Shown here piece by piece: positions 1 to 7,957 of a stretch of 64,000 nucleotides of DNA. The stretch is from Shimia ponticola. GTDB taxonomy: Bacteria > Pseudomonadota > Alphaproteobacteria > Rhodobacterales > Rhodobacteraceae. Where the stretch lies: assembly GCF_007995215.1 (NCBI RefSeq), contig NZ_VCDK01000005.1, positions 434,001 through 498,000 of the forward strand, in the 5' to 3' direction. The position numbers and the translations under genes are program-made. The notes under the pieces are model-generated. The model was not told the DNA's origin. It was given only the letters and a program-made list of their open reading frames with translations, and ran no database searches. Every line of letters begins with the position of its first letter. Position 1 is the first letter of the stretch.

Positions 1-160
1 CATCGGCCTCAAATTCGACTGGCTGAGCGATGCGAAGCTGGTCCTGACAGATGACCTGATCCGCGATGTCCTGCGTGCGCGCAAGGATGCGGGTCAGATT
101 GATGAATCGCAATTCGACGAAGTGGAACAGATCGTCGGAGACGAAGAGGGAGACGCCTGA
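1..160 (+). CDS. rimP: RimP ribosome maturation factor, C-terminal end (partial)
   Basis: Only the last 52 codons lie in the window; the reading frame begins at base 2 and stops with TGA at 158-160. The tail reads [18 protein letters not shown] and ends in an acidic stretch, as in alphaproteobacterial RimP, the factor needed for late 30S subunit assembly. The stop overlaps the nusA start by one base (TGATG), so the two are translationally coupled. The identification rests on this short tail plus the conserved rimP-nusA-infB gene order, which makes it fairly safe. Confidence 0.85.
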   Translation, partial: IGLKFDWLSDAKLVLTDDLIRDVLRARKDAGQIDESQFDEVEQIVGDEEGDA

Positions 161-1779
161 TGGCCATTACTTCTGCCAACCAGCTGGAACTGCTGCAAAC
201 CGCCGAGGCGGTCGCGCGCGAAAAGATGATCGACCCAAGTCTGGTCATCGAAGCGATGGAAGAATCGCTCGCGCGTGCGGCCAAGTCGCGTTACGGCGCA
301 GAAATGGACATTCGCGTGTCCATCGACCGCAAGACCGGCATCGCGACCTTTACCCGCGTGCGCACCGTGGTCGAAGAAGAGCTGCTGGAAAACTATCAGG
401 CTGAGTTCACGGTTGAGCAGGCCAAGCAGTACATGGACAACCCGCAGGTCGGCGATGTCTTCGAAGAGCAGGTGCCGCCGGTCGAAATGGGCCGCATCGC
501 TGCGCAGTCGGCCAAGCAGGTCATCCTGCAGCGCGTGCGCGAAGCAGAACGTGACAAGCAATACGAAGATTTCAAGGATCGCGCAGGCACCATCATCAAC
601 GGCGTCGTGAAGCGCGAAGAATATGGCAACGTCATCGTCGATATCGGCAGTGGCGAAGGCGTTCTGCGCCGCAACGAAAAGATCGGCCGCGAAAGCTATC
701 GCCCGAACGACCGTATCCGCTGCTACATCAAGGATGTGCGCCGCGAACAGCGTGGGCCTCAGATCTTCTTGTCGCGGACAGCGCCAGAGTTCATGGCGGA
801 GTTGTTCAAGATGGAAGTTCCCGAGATCTATGACGGCGTCATCGAGATCAAGGCTGTGGCCCGTGACCCCGGTTCGCGCGCGAAGATTGCCGTGATTTCC
901 TACGACGGCGGTATCGATCCGGTCGGTGCCTGTGTGGGTATGCGCGGGAGCCGTGTGCAGGCCGTTGTGAACGAGCTTCAGGGCGAAAAGATCGACATCA
1001 TCCCATGGAACGAAGATCAGCCGACATTCCTTGTGAACGCACTGCAGCCTGCAGAAGTGTCCAAGGTTGTTCTGGATGACGAAGCCGAACGCATCGAAGT
1101 TGTTGTGCCAGACGAACAGCTTTCGCTGGCGATTGGTCGTCGCGGTCAGAACGTGCGTCTGGCGTCGCAGCTGACTGGGCTCGACATCGACATCATGACG
1201 GAGGAGGAGGAATCCCGCCGCCGTCAGGCCGAGTTCGAAGAGCGCACCAAGCTGTTCATGGATACGCTGGATCTGGACGAATTCTTTGCCCAGCTCCTCG
1301 TTGCCGAAGGCTTCACCAATCTGGAAGAGGTCGCTTACGTCGAGTTGGACGAACTGTTGGTCATTGACGGTGTGGACGAAAGCACTGCCGAAGAGCTGCA
1401 GGCGCGGGCCCGTGACTACATCGAAGCGCAGAACGCCAAGGCGATTGAAAACGCCAAAGCGATGGGTGTCGAAGACAGCCTTATTGCATTTGAAGGTCTC
1501 ACACCCCAGATGGTTGAGGCACTGGCAGAAGATGGCGTGAAAACGCTCGAAGACTTTGCCACCTGCGCAGACTGGGAATTGGCTGGTGGCTGGACGACAG
1601 TCGACGGCGAACGCCAGAAAGACGACGGTATCCTTGAGAAGTTCGACGTTGGCCTTGAAGAGGCACAGAACATGGTCATGACCGCGCGCGTCATGCTGGG
1701 CTGGGTCGATCCTGAAGAGCTGATCGCTCAGCAGGCTGAGGATGCGGAAGGTACCGAAGAAGAGGGGGCCGAAGCCTGA
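160..1779 (+). CDS. nusA: Transcription termination/antitermination factor NusA
   Basis: 539 residues, the usual length for alphaproteobacterial NusA. It binds RNA polymerase and nascent RNA to modulate pausing, termination and antitermination. Visible domains in order: N-terminal RNAP-binding domain (about 1-125), S1 domain (about 130-200, with VVKREEYGNVIVDIGSGEG), two KH domains (about 200-345, with GACVGMRGSRVQ and IGRRGQNVRLA), then helix-hairpin-helix repeats (about 360-510) and an acidic tail rich in Glu. The ATG overlaps the rimP stop and is preceded by a GAGGGAG ribosome site. The next gene, the YlxR-type protein, may begin inside the nusA stop (see that entry). Confidence 0.98.
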   Translation: MAITSANQLELLQTAEAVAREKMIDPSLVIEAMEESLARAAKSRYGAEMDIRVSIDRKTGIATFTRVRTVVEEELLENYQAEFTVEQAKQYMDNPQVGDVFEEQVPPVEMGRIAAQSAKQVILQRVREAERDKQYEDFKDRAGTIINGVVKREEYGNVIVDIGSGEGVLRRNEKIGRESYRPNDRIRCYIKDVRREQRGPQIFLSRTAPEFMAELFKMEVPEIYDGVIEIKAVARDPGSRAKIAVISYDGGIDPVGACVGMRGSRVQAVVNELQGEKIDIIPWNEDQPTFLVNALQPAEVSKVVLDDEAERIEVVVPDEQLSLAIGRRGQNVRLASQLTGLDIDIMTEEEESRRRQAEFEERTKLFMDTLDLDEFFAQLLVAEGFTNLEEVAYVELDELLVIDGVDESTAEELQARARDYIEAQNAKAIENAKAMGVEDSLIAFEGLTPQMVEALAEDGVKTLEDFATCADWELAGGWTTVDGERQKDDGILEKFDVGLEEAQNMVMTARVMLGWVDPEELIAQQAEDAEGTEEEGAEA

Positions 1780-1820
1780 CCCGAGGCGGCGCACAAAAAC
1801 AGGCCGATGGGCCTGAACGC

Positions 1821-2405
1821 ATGTGTCTGGTGACCCGTGACAGCGGACCCAAGGATGGGTTGATCCGATTTGTCACGGGGCCGGATGGTCAGGTTGTGCC
1901 TGACCTTCTGGGCAAATTGCCTGGGCGCGGTTACTATGTGAGTGCGCGCCGGTCGGTTCTGGAAGAGGCGGTCAAGAAACGGGTGTTTGCCCGTGGGGCC
2001 AAAGGCCCGGTGACGGTGCCAGAAGGACTTGTTGACGAAATCGACAGACAACTTGCGCGGCGCGTGACGGATTTGATCGCAATGGCGCGCAAGGCGGGGC
2101 TGGCAATTGCTGGTTTTGAAAAGGTGAAGGCGGCGCTGACGAATGATCGGGTCAAGGTGCTACTGCAAGCATCCGATGGGTCAGCGCGGGGCAAAGGCAA
2201 GCTATGGACGCCTGAAGGGGCACGCTGGTTTGGCTGTCTGACGGCAGATGAGTTGGGGTTGGCCTTTGGTCGGTCCCATGTGATACACGGCGCACTCTTG
2301 GCTGGTGGACTCACAACACGTGTTGTAGAGGAAGCGGCAAAGTTGAGAGGCCTGCGCGAAGAATACGCACAGAACGGCGCATCCGGCGCTGGAAAGGACA
2401 CATAG
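1821..2405 (+). CDS. ylxR: YlxR-family RNA-binding protein with C-terminal L7Ae-like half
   Basis: 194 residues from the first ATG. The N-terminal half ([18 protein letters not shown], then [11 protein letters not shown]) is the YlxR/DUF448 fold. The C-terminal half (from about residue 75, [20 protein letters not shown]) looks like the L7Ae/YlxQ-type RNA-binding fold, so two genes that are separate in Bacillus (nusA-ylxR-ylxQ-infB) appear joined here. It sits in the nusA-infB operon, 4 bases before infB. The start is uncertain: the frame stays open upstream to a CTG at 1776 that overlaps the nusA stop, with a GAGGGGG ribosome site 7-10 bases before it. ATG 1821 has no visible ribosome site and would cut off the residues leading into the conserved R-x-C motif. 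The exact RNA target is not known to me. Confidence 0.88.
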   Translation: MCLVTRDSGPKDGLIRFVTGPDGQVVPDLLGKLPGRGYYVSARRSVLEEAVKKRVFARGAKGPVTVPEGLVDEIDRQLARRVTDLIAMARKAGLAIAGFEKVKAALTNDRVKVLLQASDGSARGKGKLWTPEGARWFGCLTADELGLAFGRSHVIHGALLAGGLTTRVVEEAAKLRGLREEYAQNGASGAGKDT

Positions 2406-2409
2406 CTCA

Positions 2410-4887
2410 ATGAGCGATACTGACGGCAAAAAGACACTTGGTGTTGGCGGACGTGGTGGACGCCCTGGCAATGTAAAGCAAAGCTTTAGCCATGGCCGTA
2501 CCAAGAATGTGGTGGTGGAAACCAAACGCAAGCGCGTTGTGGTTCCCAAGCCTGGTGCCGCGAAACCCGGAAGCGCGGGTCCAGTCGGCGATCCGTCGCG
2601 ACGCCCCGCTGGGATCACGGATTCGGAAATGGAACGCCGTCTGAAGGCGTTGCAGGCTGCGAAGGCTCGCGAAGCCGAAGAGGCCGAAAAGCGCAAGCGC
2701 GAAGAGGAAGAGCGCGCGCAAGAGCGTGAGCGTCGCCGGGCCGAGGCCGAGGCGAAAGAGCGCGAAGAAAAAGAGCGCGAAGCGGCTTTGAAGGCGAAAG
2801 CCGAAGAAGAAGAGCGCAAGAAGCGTGAAGCCGCCGAGGCTGCGAAAATTGCTGCGCAACCGGCGCCTGCGCCAGCCGCTGACGACCGTAAAGCTGGTGG
2901 CGGCGCGCGTACCAACAAAACGCCAGAGCGCGCTGCGCCGCGTCGCGATGATCAACAACGTCCGTCCAACAAAGGTCGTGACGATGGTGGCCGCCGTGGT
3001 GGCAAACTGACCCTGAACCAGGCTCTTTCTGGTGGTGACGGGCGTCAACGTTCGCTCGCGTCAATGAAGCGCAAGCAGGAGCGCGCACGTCAAAAAGCCA
3101 TGGGATCAAACGAGCCGCGCGAAAAGATCGTGCGCGACGTTCAGGTGCCAGAGGCGATTGTGGTGGGCGAACTGGCCAACCGTATGGCCGAGCGTGTGCC
3201 AGACGTCGTCAAGGCGCTGATGAACATGGGCATGATGGTCAACCAGAACCAAACCATCGACCAGGACACTGCCGAACTGATCGTCGAGGAATTTGGCCAC
3301 AAGATCGTCCGCGTTTCGGACGCTGACGTGGAGCAGGTCATCGACCAGGTTGAGGACAAGGAAGAAGACCTCAAGGGTCGCGCGCCTGTCATCACGATCA
3401 TGGGTCACGTTGACCACGGTAAGACGTCGCTTCTGGACGCGATCCGGAATGCCAAGGTTGTTGCGGGCGAAGCCGGCGGCATCACCCAACACATCGGTGC
3501 GTATCAGGTCGTCCAAGACGGAGCGCCTCTGACGTTCCTCGATACTCCGGGCCACGCAGCGTTTACGTCGATGCGTGCCCGTGGTGCGCAGGTGACCGAT
3601 ATCGTGGTTCTCGTGGTGGCTGCGGATGATGCCGTGATGCCGCAGACAATCGAGGCGATTAACCACGCCAAGGCGGCTGAAGTGCCGATGATCGTGGCGA
3701 TCAACAAGATCGACCTGCCCGCTGCTGACCCGAACAAGGTGCGGACCGACCTGCTGCAACACGAAGTCATCGTGGAAGCGATGTCTGGTGAAGTGCAGGA
3801 CGTCGAAGTATCCGCGCATTCCGGCCAAGGTCTGGATCAACTGCTGGAAGCCATCGCGCTTCAGGCCGAAATTCTGGAACTGAAGGCGAACCCGAAACGG
3901 GCGGCCTCTGGTGCCGTGATCGAAGCACAGCTTGATGTGGGCCGTGGTCCTGTCGCAACCGTTCTGGTTCAGAACGGCACGCTGAAGCAGGGCGACATCT
4001 TTGTCGTGGGCGAGCAGTGGGGTAAAGTCCGCGCGCTGGTCGACGACAAGGGCAACCGCGTCAAGGAAGCCGGTCCATCGGTTCCTGTCGAGGTGCTGGG
4101 CCTGAATGGTACGCCAGAGGCCGGTGACGTTCTGAACGTCGTCGACACCGAGGCGCAAGCGCGTGAGATCGCGGAATACCGTGAACAGGCCGCCAAGGAC
4201 AAACGCGCCGCTGCCGGTGCCGCCACGACGCTTGAACAGCTGATGGCAAACGCGAAGGCCGACGAAAATGTGTCCGAGCTGCCGATCCTGGTGAAGGCTG
4301 ACGTGCAGGGCTCTGCCGAGGCGATTGCGCAGGCGATGGAAAAGATTGGCAACGACGAAGTGCGCGTGCGCGTCCTGCATTCAGGCGTTGGTGCGATCAC
4401 GGAAACGGATGTCGGCCTTGCAGAAGCGTCTGGCGCGCCAGTCATGGGCTTTAACGTCCGGGCCAACGCATCAGCGCGAAACACGGCGAACCAGAAGGGC
4501 GTGGAAATCCGCTATTACAGCGTGATCTATGACCTTGTGGACGACGTAAAAGCTGCGGCCTCTGGCCTGCTGTCTGCTGAAATCCGCGAAAAGTTCATCG
4601 GTTATGCCGAGATCAAGGAAGTCTTCAAGGTCACGGGCGTCGGCAAGGTTGCCGGTTGTCTGGTCACCGAGGGTGTTGCCCGCCGTTCGGCTGGTGTGCG
4701 CCTGCTGCGTGACAACGTCGTGATCCACGAAGGCACGCTGAAAACGCTGAAGCGCTTCAAGGACGAAGTGGCTGAGGTTCAGTCTGGTCAGGAATGCGGT
4801 ATGGCGTTCGAGAACTACGACGATATCCGGCCTAAGGATGTCATCGAGATCTTCGAGCGTGAAGAAGTCGAGCGTACGCTGGACTGA
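2410..4887 (+). CDS. infB: Translation initiation factor IF-2
   Basis: 825 residues. This GTPase brings initiator tRNA to the 30S subunit. Order: basic N-terminus, a long charged region (about 75-145, runs of Glu/Arg/Lys/Ala, probably coiled coil), the IF2_N module (about 240-300), then the G domain with [13 protein letters not shown] (G1, about 332), [12 protein letters not shown] (G3) and NKIDLP (G4), followed by domains II, III ([15 protein letters not shown]) and IV. ATG 2410 lies 4 bases after the preceding stop; a GGAAAGGA ribosome site is about 12 bases upstream. The gene ends the nusA operon and is followed by a hairpin terminator. Confidence 0.98.
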   Translation: MSDTDGKKTLGVGGRGGRPGNVKQSFSHGRTKNVVVETKRKRVVVPKPGAAKPGSAGPVGDPSRRPAGITDSEMERRLKALQAAKAREAEEAEKRKREEEERAQERERRRAEAEAKEREEKEREAALKAKAEEEERKKREAAEAAKIAAQPAPAPAADDRKAGGGARTNKTPERAAPRRDDQQRPSNKGRDDGGRRGGKLTLNQALSGGDGRQRSLASMKRKQERARQKAMGSNEPREKIVRDVQVPEAIVVGELANRMAERVPDVVKALMNMGMMVNQNQTIDQDTAELIVEEFGHKIVRVSDADVEQVIDQVEDKEEDLKGRAPVITIMGHVDHGKTSLLDAIRNAKVVAGEAGGITQHIGAYQVVQDGAPLTFLDTPGHAAFTSMRARGAQVTDIVVLVVAADDAVMPQTIEAINHAKAAEVPMIVAINKIDLPAADPNKVRTDLLQHEVIVEAMSGEVQDVEVSAHSGQGLDQLLEAIALQAEILELKANPKRAASGAVIEAQLDVGRGPVATVLVQNGTLKQGDIFVVGEQWGKVRALVDDKGNRVKEAGPSVPVEVLGLNGTPEAGDVLNVVDTEAQAREIAEYREQAAKDKRAAAGAATTLEQLMANAKADENVSELPILVKADVQGSAEAIAQAMEKIGNDEVRVRVLHSGVGAITETDVGLAEASGAPVMGFNVRANASARNTANQKGVEIRYYSVIYDLVDDVKAAASGLLSAEIREKFIGYAEIKEVFKVTGVGKVAGCLVTEGVARRSAGVRLLRDNVVIHEGTLKTLKRFKDEVAEVQSGQECGMAFENYDDIRPKDVIEIFEREEVERTLD

Positions 4888-4911
4888 TCTCCTCCGCTGA
4901 CGGAACAGACC

Positions 4912-4957
4912 AAAAGAAAAGGCCCGGTTGCGATAGTGCAACCGGGCCTTTTCTTTG
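4912..4957. terminator. Bidirectional intrinsic terminator between infB and the small ORF
   Basis: A perfect 11-bp GC-rich stem (GGCCCGGTTGC at 4921-4931, its complement at 4938-4948, 6-nt loop) is flanked by AAAAGAAAA on the left and TTTTCTTT on the right. It therefore reads as hairpin plus U-tract in both directions, serving infB (+) and the convergent 40-codon gene (-). Confidence 0.9.
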
Positions 4958-4977
4958 AAAAATGGGACGTGTGTGTC

Positions 4978-5100
4978 TTAGACAGGCTTTCCCGAAAATG
5001 TCTGATCACCCACGCGCACAACGACCTTGCCATTTGGCAGGTTACGTACGAACAACCCTTGCACAGAAACACATGAACCAACTGTTATGGTCTTAATCAT
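4978..5100 (-). CDS. Small conserved 40-residue protein, function unknown
   Basis: An open frame of 40 codons with ATG at 5100 and TAA at 4978. The protein starts MIKTITVGSCVSVQGLFVRN and ends DQTFSGKPV. It is preceded by GGGGAGGCG, a strong ribosome site about 8 bases before the ATG. It is rich in beta-formers with a Gly-Arg-Val pattern (NGKVVVRVGDQTF), suggesting a tiny beta-barrel or OB-like strand set; there is no signal peptide or membrane segment. It is convergent with infB and shares the bidirectional terminator. I recall near-identical short ORFs in other Rhodobacteraceae, but cannot name a function. The clean ribosome site, terminator and sequence character argue that it is translated. 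Confidence 0.75.
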   Translation of the reverse strand: MIKTITVGSCVSVQGLFVRNLPNGKVVVRVGDQTFSGKPV

Positions 5101-5166
5101 CTATTCGCCTCCCCATGGCTCAGATGAAGGTTTCAAAACTGCGTAAAGCTTCCGCTTACACTTCCT

Positions 5167-5193
5167 AATATAGGGTAAAATTGTGGCAGGCAA
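5167..5193 (-). promoter_or_regulatory. Possible sigma70-type promoter for the small ORF
   Basis: On the minus strand, TTTGCC/TTGCCT (about 5188-5194) is followed after 15-16 bases by TATATT (5167-5172). The stretch 5090-5230 is clearly more AT-rich than its surroundings. The match is only fair, and read-through from mutT is possible. Confidence 0.35.
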
Positions 5194-5222
5194 AGACACA
5201 AAAAAGTCGTAATTGAACTAAA

Positions 5223-5621
5223 TTACAACCAGTCCCGCAAAATTGGAATAATCGGAATGTCTGCTGGCGGCATCGGATAGCTGCGCAGTTCGTTTTTCTT
5301 GGCCCAAGCAAGGGTTTGACCTTCGCGCGGCTCGGGAGTGCCATCCCACTTGCGGCAGGCATAGAGCGGCATAAGCAGGTGGAAGCTCTCGTAAGTGTGA
5401 CTGGCGAAGGTCAGCGGGGCGAGGCAGGACTGCCATGTGTCGATGCCAAGTTCTTCGTGCAATTCGCGGATCAATGCGGCCTCTGGCGTTTCGCCTGGCT
5501 CGACCTTGCCGCCTGGAAACTCCCACAGGCCTGCCATGCTCTTACCCTCTGGACGCTGCGCAAGGAGCACGCGTCCATCAACGTCGATGAGGGCCACGGC
5601 GGAAACAAGAACGGTCTTCAT
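5223..5621 (-). CDS. mutT: MutT-type Nudix hydrolase (8-oxo-dGTP diphosphatase)
   Basis: 132 residues, typical MutT length. The Nudix box runs from GGKVEPGETPE to RELHEELGI (residues about 38-60) and carries the metal-binding REXXEE core. The N-terminus (VSAVALIDVDGRVLLAQRPEG) and the WEFPGGK motif are those of enzymes that clean 8-oxo-dGTP from the nucleotide pool. The ATG overlaps the argJ stop by four bases (ATGA), placing it last in a ppi-argJ-mutT operon. Substrate choice cannot be read from the sequence alone. Confidence 0.93.
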   Translation of the reverse strand: MKTVLVSAVALIDVDGRVLLAQRPEGKSMAGLWEFPGGKVEPGETPEAALIRELHEELGIDTWQSCLAPLTFASHTYESFHLLMPLYACRKWDGTPEPREGQTLAWAKKNELRSYPMPPADIPIIPILRDWL

Positions 5622-6841
5622 GATCGGTAATCCGCGTTGATCGAAATGTATCCATGCGTCAGATCGCAGGTCCAGACCGTGGCGTTTCCGTCGCCGATGC
5701 CAAGGTCGCAGCGGATCACGAGGTCAGACTGTTTCATATAAGCCGCGCCTGCTTCTTCCGAGTAGCTCTCGGCCACCCATCCTTGTTCCGCAACAAGGAT
5801 ATCGCCGAACCAGATCCCGAGCTTATCGCGGTCTGCGGCTGCGCCGGATTTGCCAATGGCCATGACAATGCGCCCCCAATTGGGGTCTTCTCCCGCTATG
5901 GCCGTTTTGACGAGTGGGCTGTTGGCGATGGCCAGACCGGCCTTTTTGGCGTCATCCGGACTCGCGGCACCTTGAACCTGAATTTCCACGAATTTCGTCG
6001 CGCCCTCGCCGTCGCGAACGACCTGATGGGCGAGGTCGAGCATGATGTCGTGGAGTGCGTTGGCAAAAGCGGTCTTACCCGCAACATCCACGCCCGACGC
6101 GCCGGTACAGGCCAAGAGCAGTGAGTCAGACGTCGACGTGTCGCTATCGACGGTGATGCAGTTGAAGGTCTGGTCGTTCAGTTGCGATACAAGCGTTTGC
6201 GCCTCAGTTTGATCCAAAAGCGCATCGGTGAATATGAACACAAGCATCGTCGCCATGTCGGGCGCGATCATGCCAGAGCCTTTGGCGATGCCTGCGATCG
6301 TCACAGGTTTTCCGTCCACCTCGATGGTCGATGTGCTGGCCTTCGCGTAGGTATCAGTTGTGCGAATGGCCTCTGCCGCGTCATGCAAAGCGCCGGCCGT
6401 GAGGTTGTCGTTCAATTCTGCCAGTTTCGCCGTGATGCGGTCGTCTGGCAAAACCTCACCGATGACGCCGGTCGAAGCGGTGAAGACCCTCTCTGCAGGT
6501 ACATTCGCAACCTCTGCGACAGCCGCACAAATGCGGCCCACCGATCCGGAACCGGCTGAGCCGGTAAAGGCATTGGCGTTACCGGAGTTCACGAGCATGG
6601 CTGCCCCGCTTGCCGGATCGCCGCCCAGTTTCTCCTGACAATCCAAAACCGGGGCAGAGCGCGTTGCGGATTGTGTGAACACGCCCGCAATCGAGGTTCC
6701 GGGATCAAGGACGGCCAACATCACATCCGTCCGCCCCGAATAGCGCACGCCAGCGGCTGTGGTGGCCAGACGCAGGCCCCCAATTTCCGGCAGATCCGGA
6801 AAGGATGCAGGCGCAAGCGGAGAAACCGGGAGATCAGCCAT
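5618..6841 (-). CDS. argJ: Bifunctional ArgJ: glutamate N-acetyltransferase / N-acetylglutamate synthase
   Basis: 407 residues. It moves the acetyl group from N-acetylornithine to glutamate in the cyclic arginine pathway and can also use acetyl-CoA. The self-cleavage site is visible as KGSGMIAPDMATML, where the Thr of ATML becomes the N-terminal nucleophile of the beta chain. VNSGNANAFTG near residue 90 and the final TCDLTHGYISINADYRS are family hallmarks. It lies 2 bases after the upstream peptidylprolyl isomerase gene and overlaps mutT. Confidence 0.97.
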   Translation of the reverse strand: MADLPVSPLAPASFPDLPEIGGLRLATTAAGVRYSGRTDVMLAVLDPGTSIAGVFTQSATRSAPVLDCQEKLGGDPASGAAMLVNSGNANAFTGSAGSGSVGRICAAVAEVANVPAERVFTASTGVIGEVLPDDRITAKLAELNDNLTAGALHDAAEAIRTTDTYAKASTSTIEVDGKPVTIAGIAKGSGMIAPDMATMLVFIFTDALLDQTEAQTLVSQLNDQTFNCITVDSDTSTSDSLLLACTGASGVDVAGKTAFANALHDIMLDLAHQVVRDGEGATKFVEIQVQGAASPDDAKKAGLAIANSPLVKTAIAGEDPNWGRIVMAIGKSGAAADRDKLGIWFGDILVAEQGWVAESYSEEAGAAYMKQSDLVIRCDLGIGDGNATVWTCDLTHGYISINADYRS

Positions 6842-6843
6842 GG

Positions 6844-7686
6844 TTACTGCTGTGCCAGAGCTTGCAGGGAGGTTGGGTCAAAATCTTCGTTGCGCGTCAC
6901 CTCGGCAGCGGCATTCAACTCGGCAACGCGCGCTTGGAGAGCTTGCGAGCGCAACTGATTGGCGATGTCGGCCTGAACAGCCTCAAAGGCCGGTGCCTCG
7001 GTGGTGCGGCTGTCATTCAGGATCAGGACGTGCCAGCCGAATTGAGTTTGGACCGGACCCGAAATGTCCCCGACTTCAAGCTCTTTGACGGCGGCTTCAA
7101 ACGGCGGCACCATCATGCCTTCGCCGAACCAACCAAGCTCACCGCCACGTGGACCCGATGGGCCGATGGACCGCTCGGCAGCCAGTTCCGCAAAGTCGGC
7201 GCCATCAGTCAAAAGGGTGACGAGTTCCTGAGCCTCTTCCTCGGTTTCGACAAGGATGTGCGAGGCATTGAATTCAGGCGCGCCCTGAAAGTCTGCGATC
7301 TGCGCTTCATACGCGGCCTTCAAGGCTTCTTCGGTGACGGCCATATCTCCGATGTCGGCCAAAGCCTGCTGTGACAAGACGCTGAAGCGTTCGTTATCCT
7401 GTGCCGCGTCGAGCCATGCCGGCTCTTCCACAGTTGCGGCAAGCACTCGTTGATCGATCATTTGATCCAGAATCGCCGGATAGAGTTGCCCGATGGGAAC
7501 CTGCTGGTATTCGGCTGGCAAACGGCTCGCGATGGCAAACACATGGGCTGCTGTGATCTCTTCTCCGTTCACGGTGGCAACCACAGTGTCAAAGCTGACC
7601 TCCTGAGCCTGGGCGGGTGCCAAAGCAGAGAGCGTCAGGGTCAGTGCGGTCGCTGCACCGAGCAGCATGCGTGTGGGGTTCGCCAT
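6844..7686 (-). CDS. Periplasmic parvulin-type peptidylprolyl isomerase
   Basis: 280 residues with a signal peptide (MANPTRMLLGAATALTLTLS, cleavage after AQA near residue 27). A SurA/PrsA-like N-terminal helical part follows, then a parvulin domain (about 140-235) with ASHILVETEEEA, GGELGWFGEG and QTQFGWHVLIL. It should speed proline isomerisation while exported proteins fold. It is first of the ppi-argJ-mutT run and divergent from secA, a setting consistent with export but not proof of coupling. Ribosome site AAGGAAGGA lies before the ATG. Confidence 0.92.
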   Translation of the reverse strand: MANPTRMLLGAATALTLTLSALAPAQAQEVSFDTVVATVNGEEITAAHVFAIASRLPAEYQQVPIGQLYPAILDQMIDQRVLAATVEEPAWLDAAQDNERFSVLSQQALADIGDMAVTEEALKAAYEAQIADFQGAPEFNASHILVETEEEAQELVTLLTDGADFAELAAERSIGPSGPRGGELGWFGEGMMVPPFEAAVKELEVGDISGPVQTQFGWHVLILNDSRTTEAPAFEAVQADIANQLRSQALQARVAELNAAAEVTRNEDFDPTSLQALAQQ

Positions 7687-7724
7687 GTTGTGATCCTTCC
7701 TTGCGCCGATGCTCTGGCGCAGCG

Positions 7725-7753
7725 TTGACAGGCTTTGCGACGGGTCTTACATC
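7725..7753 (+). promoter_or_regulatory. Sigma70-like promoter upstream of secA
   Basis: TTGACA at 7725-7730, a 17-base spacer and TACATC at 7748-7753 form a good housekeeping promoter. Transcription from here would give secA a leader of about 200 bases containing two short hairpins (7901-7917 and 7928-7941). Confidence 0.55.
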
Positions 7754-7815
7754 GCTGTGTGGTCCCGAGGGGGCTTTTGCCGCCTACAGGTTTATCTTGG
7801 GGTCAGTCTCGCGGT

Positions 7816-7844
7816 TTTATGCTGGCAGACGGCAGGGCGTGCAA
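7816..7844 (-). promoter_or_regulatory. Possible sigma70-like promoter for ppi-argJ-mutT
   Basis: On the minus strand, TTGCAC (7839-7844) and CATAAA (7816-7821) are 17 bases apart, pointing toward the ppi gene that starts at 7686. The -10 match is moderate. Confidence 0.4.
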
Positions 7845-7900
7845 GCCGTTCCCCCTCACAATAATGTCGTCCCGTCCGATGTGCGCGGGCAAAGAATTTA

Positions 7901-7941
7901 CCGCCTGCAATGGGCGGACAACGAGGCGGGTCAGCAGACCC
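7901..7941 (+). promoter_or_regulatory. Tandem hairpins in the secA leader
   Basis: CCGCC (7901-7905) pairs with GGCGG (7913-7917), and GGGTC (7928-7932) pairs with GACCC (7937-7941). The second ends two bases before the AAGGA ribosome site (7944-7948) of secA, so folding could affect ribosome access. The stems are only 5 bp each. Confidence 0.35.
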
Positions 7942-7957
7942 CGAAGGATAAATACGT

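Noticed and set aside
94-1794. Long minus-strand open frame of 566 codons across nusA
   Set aside because: It is antisense to nusA, whose frame has clear NusA domains; the antisense product has no recognisable motif. High GC at third positions leaves such frames open.
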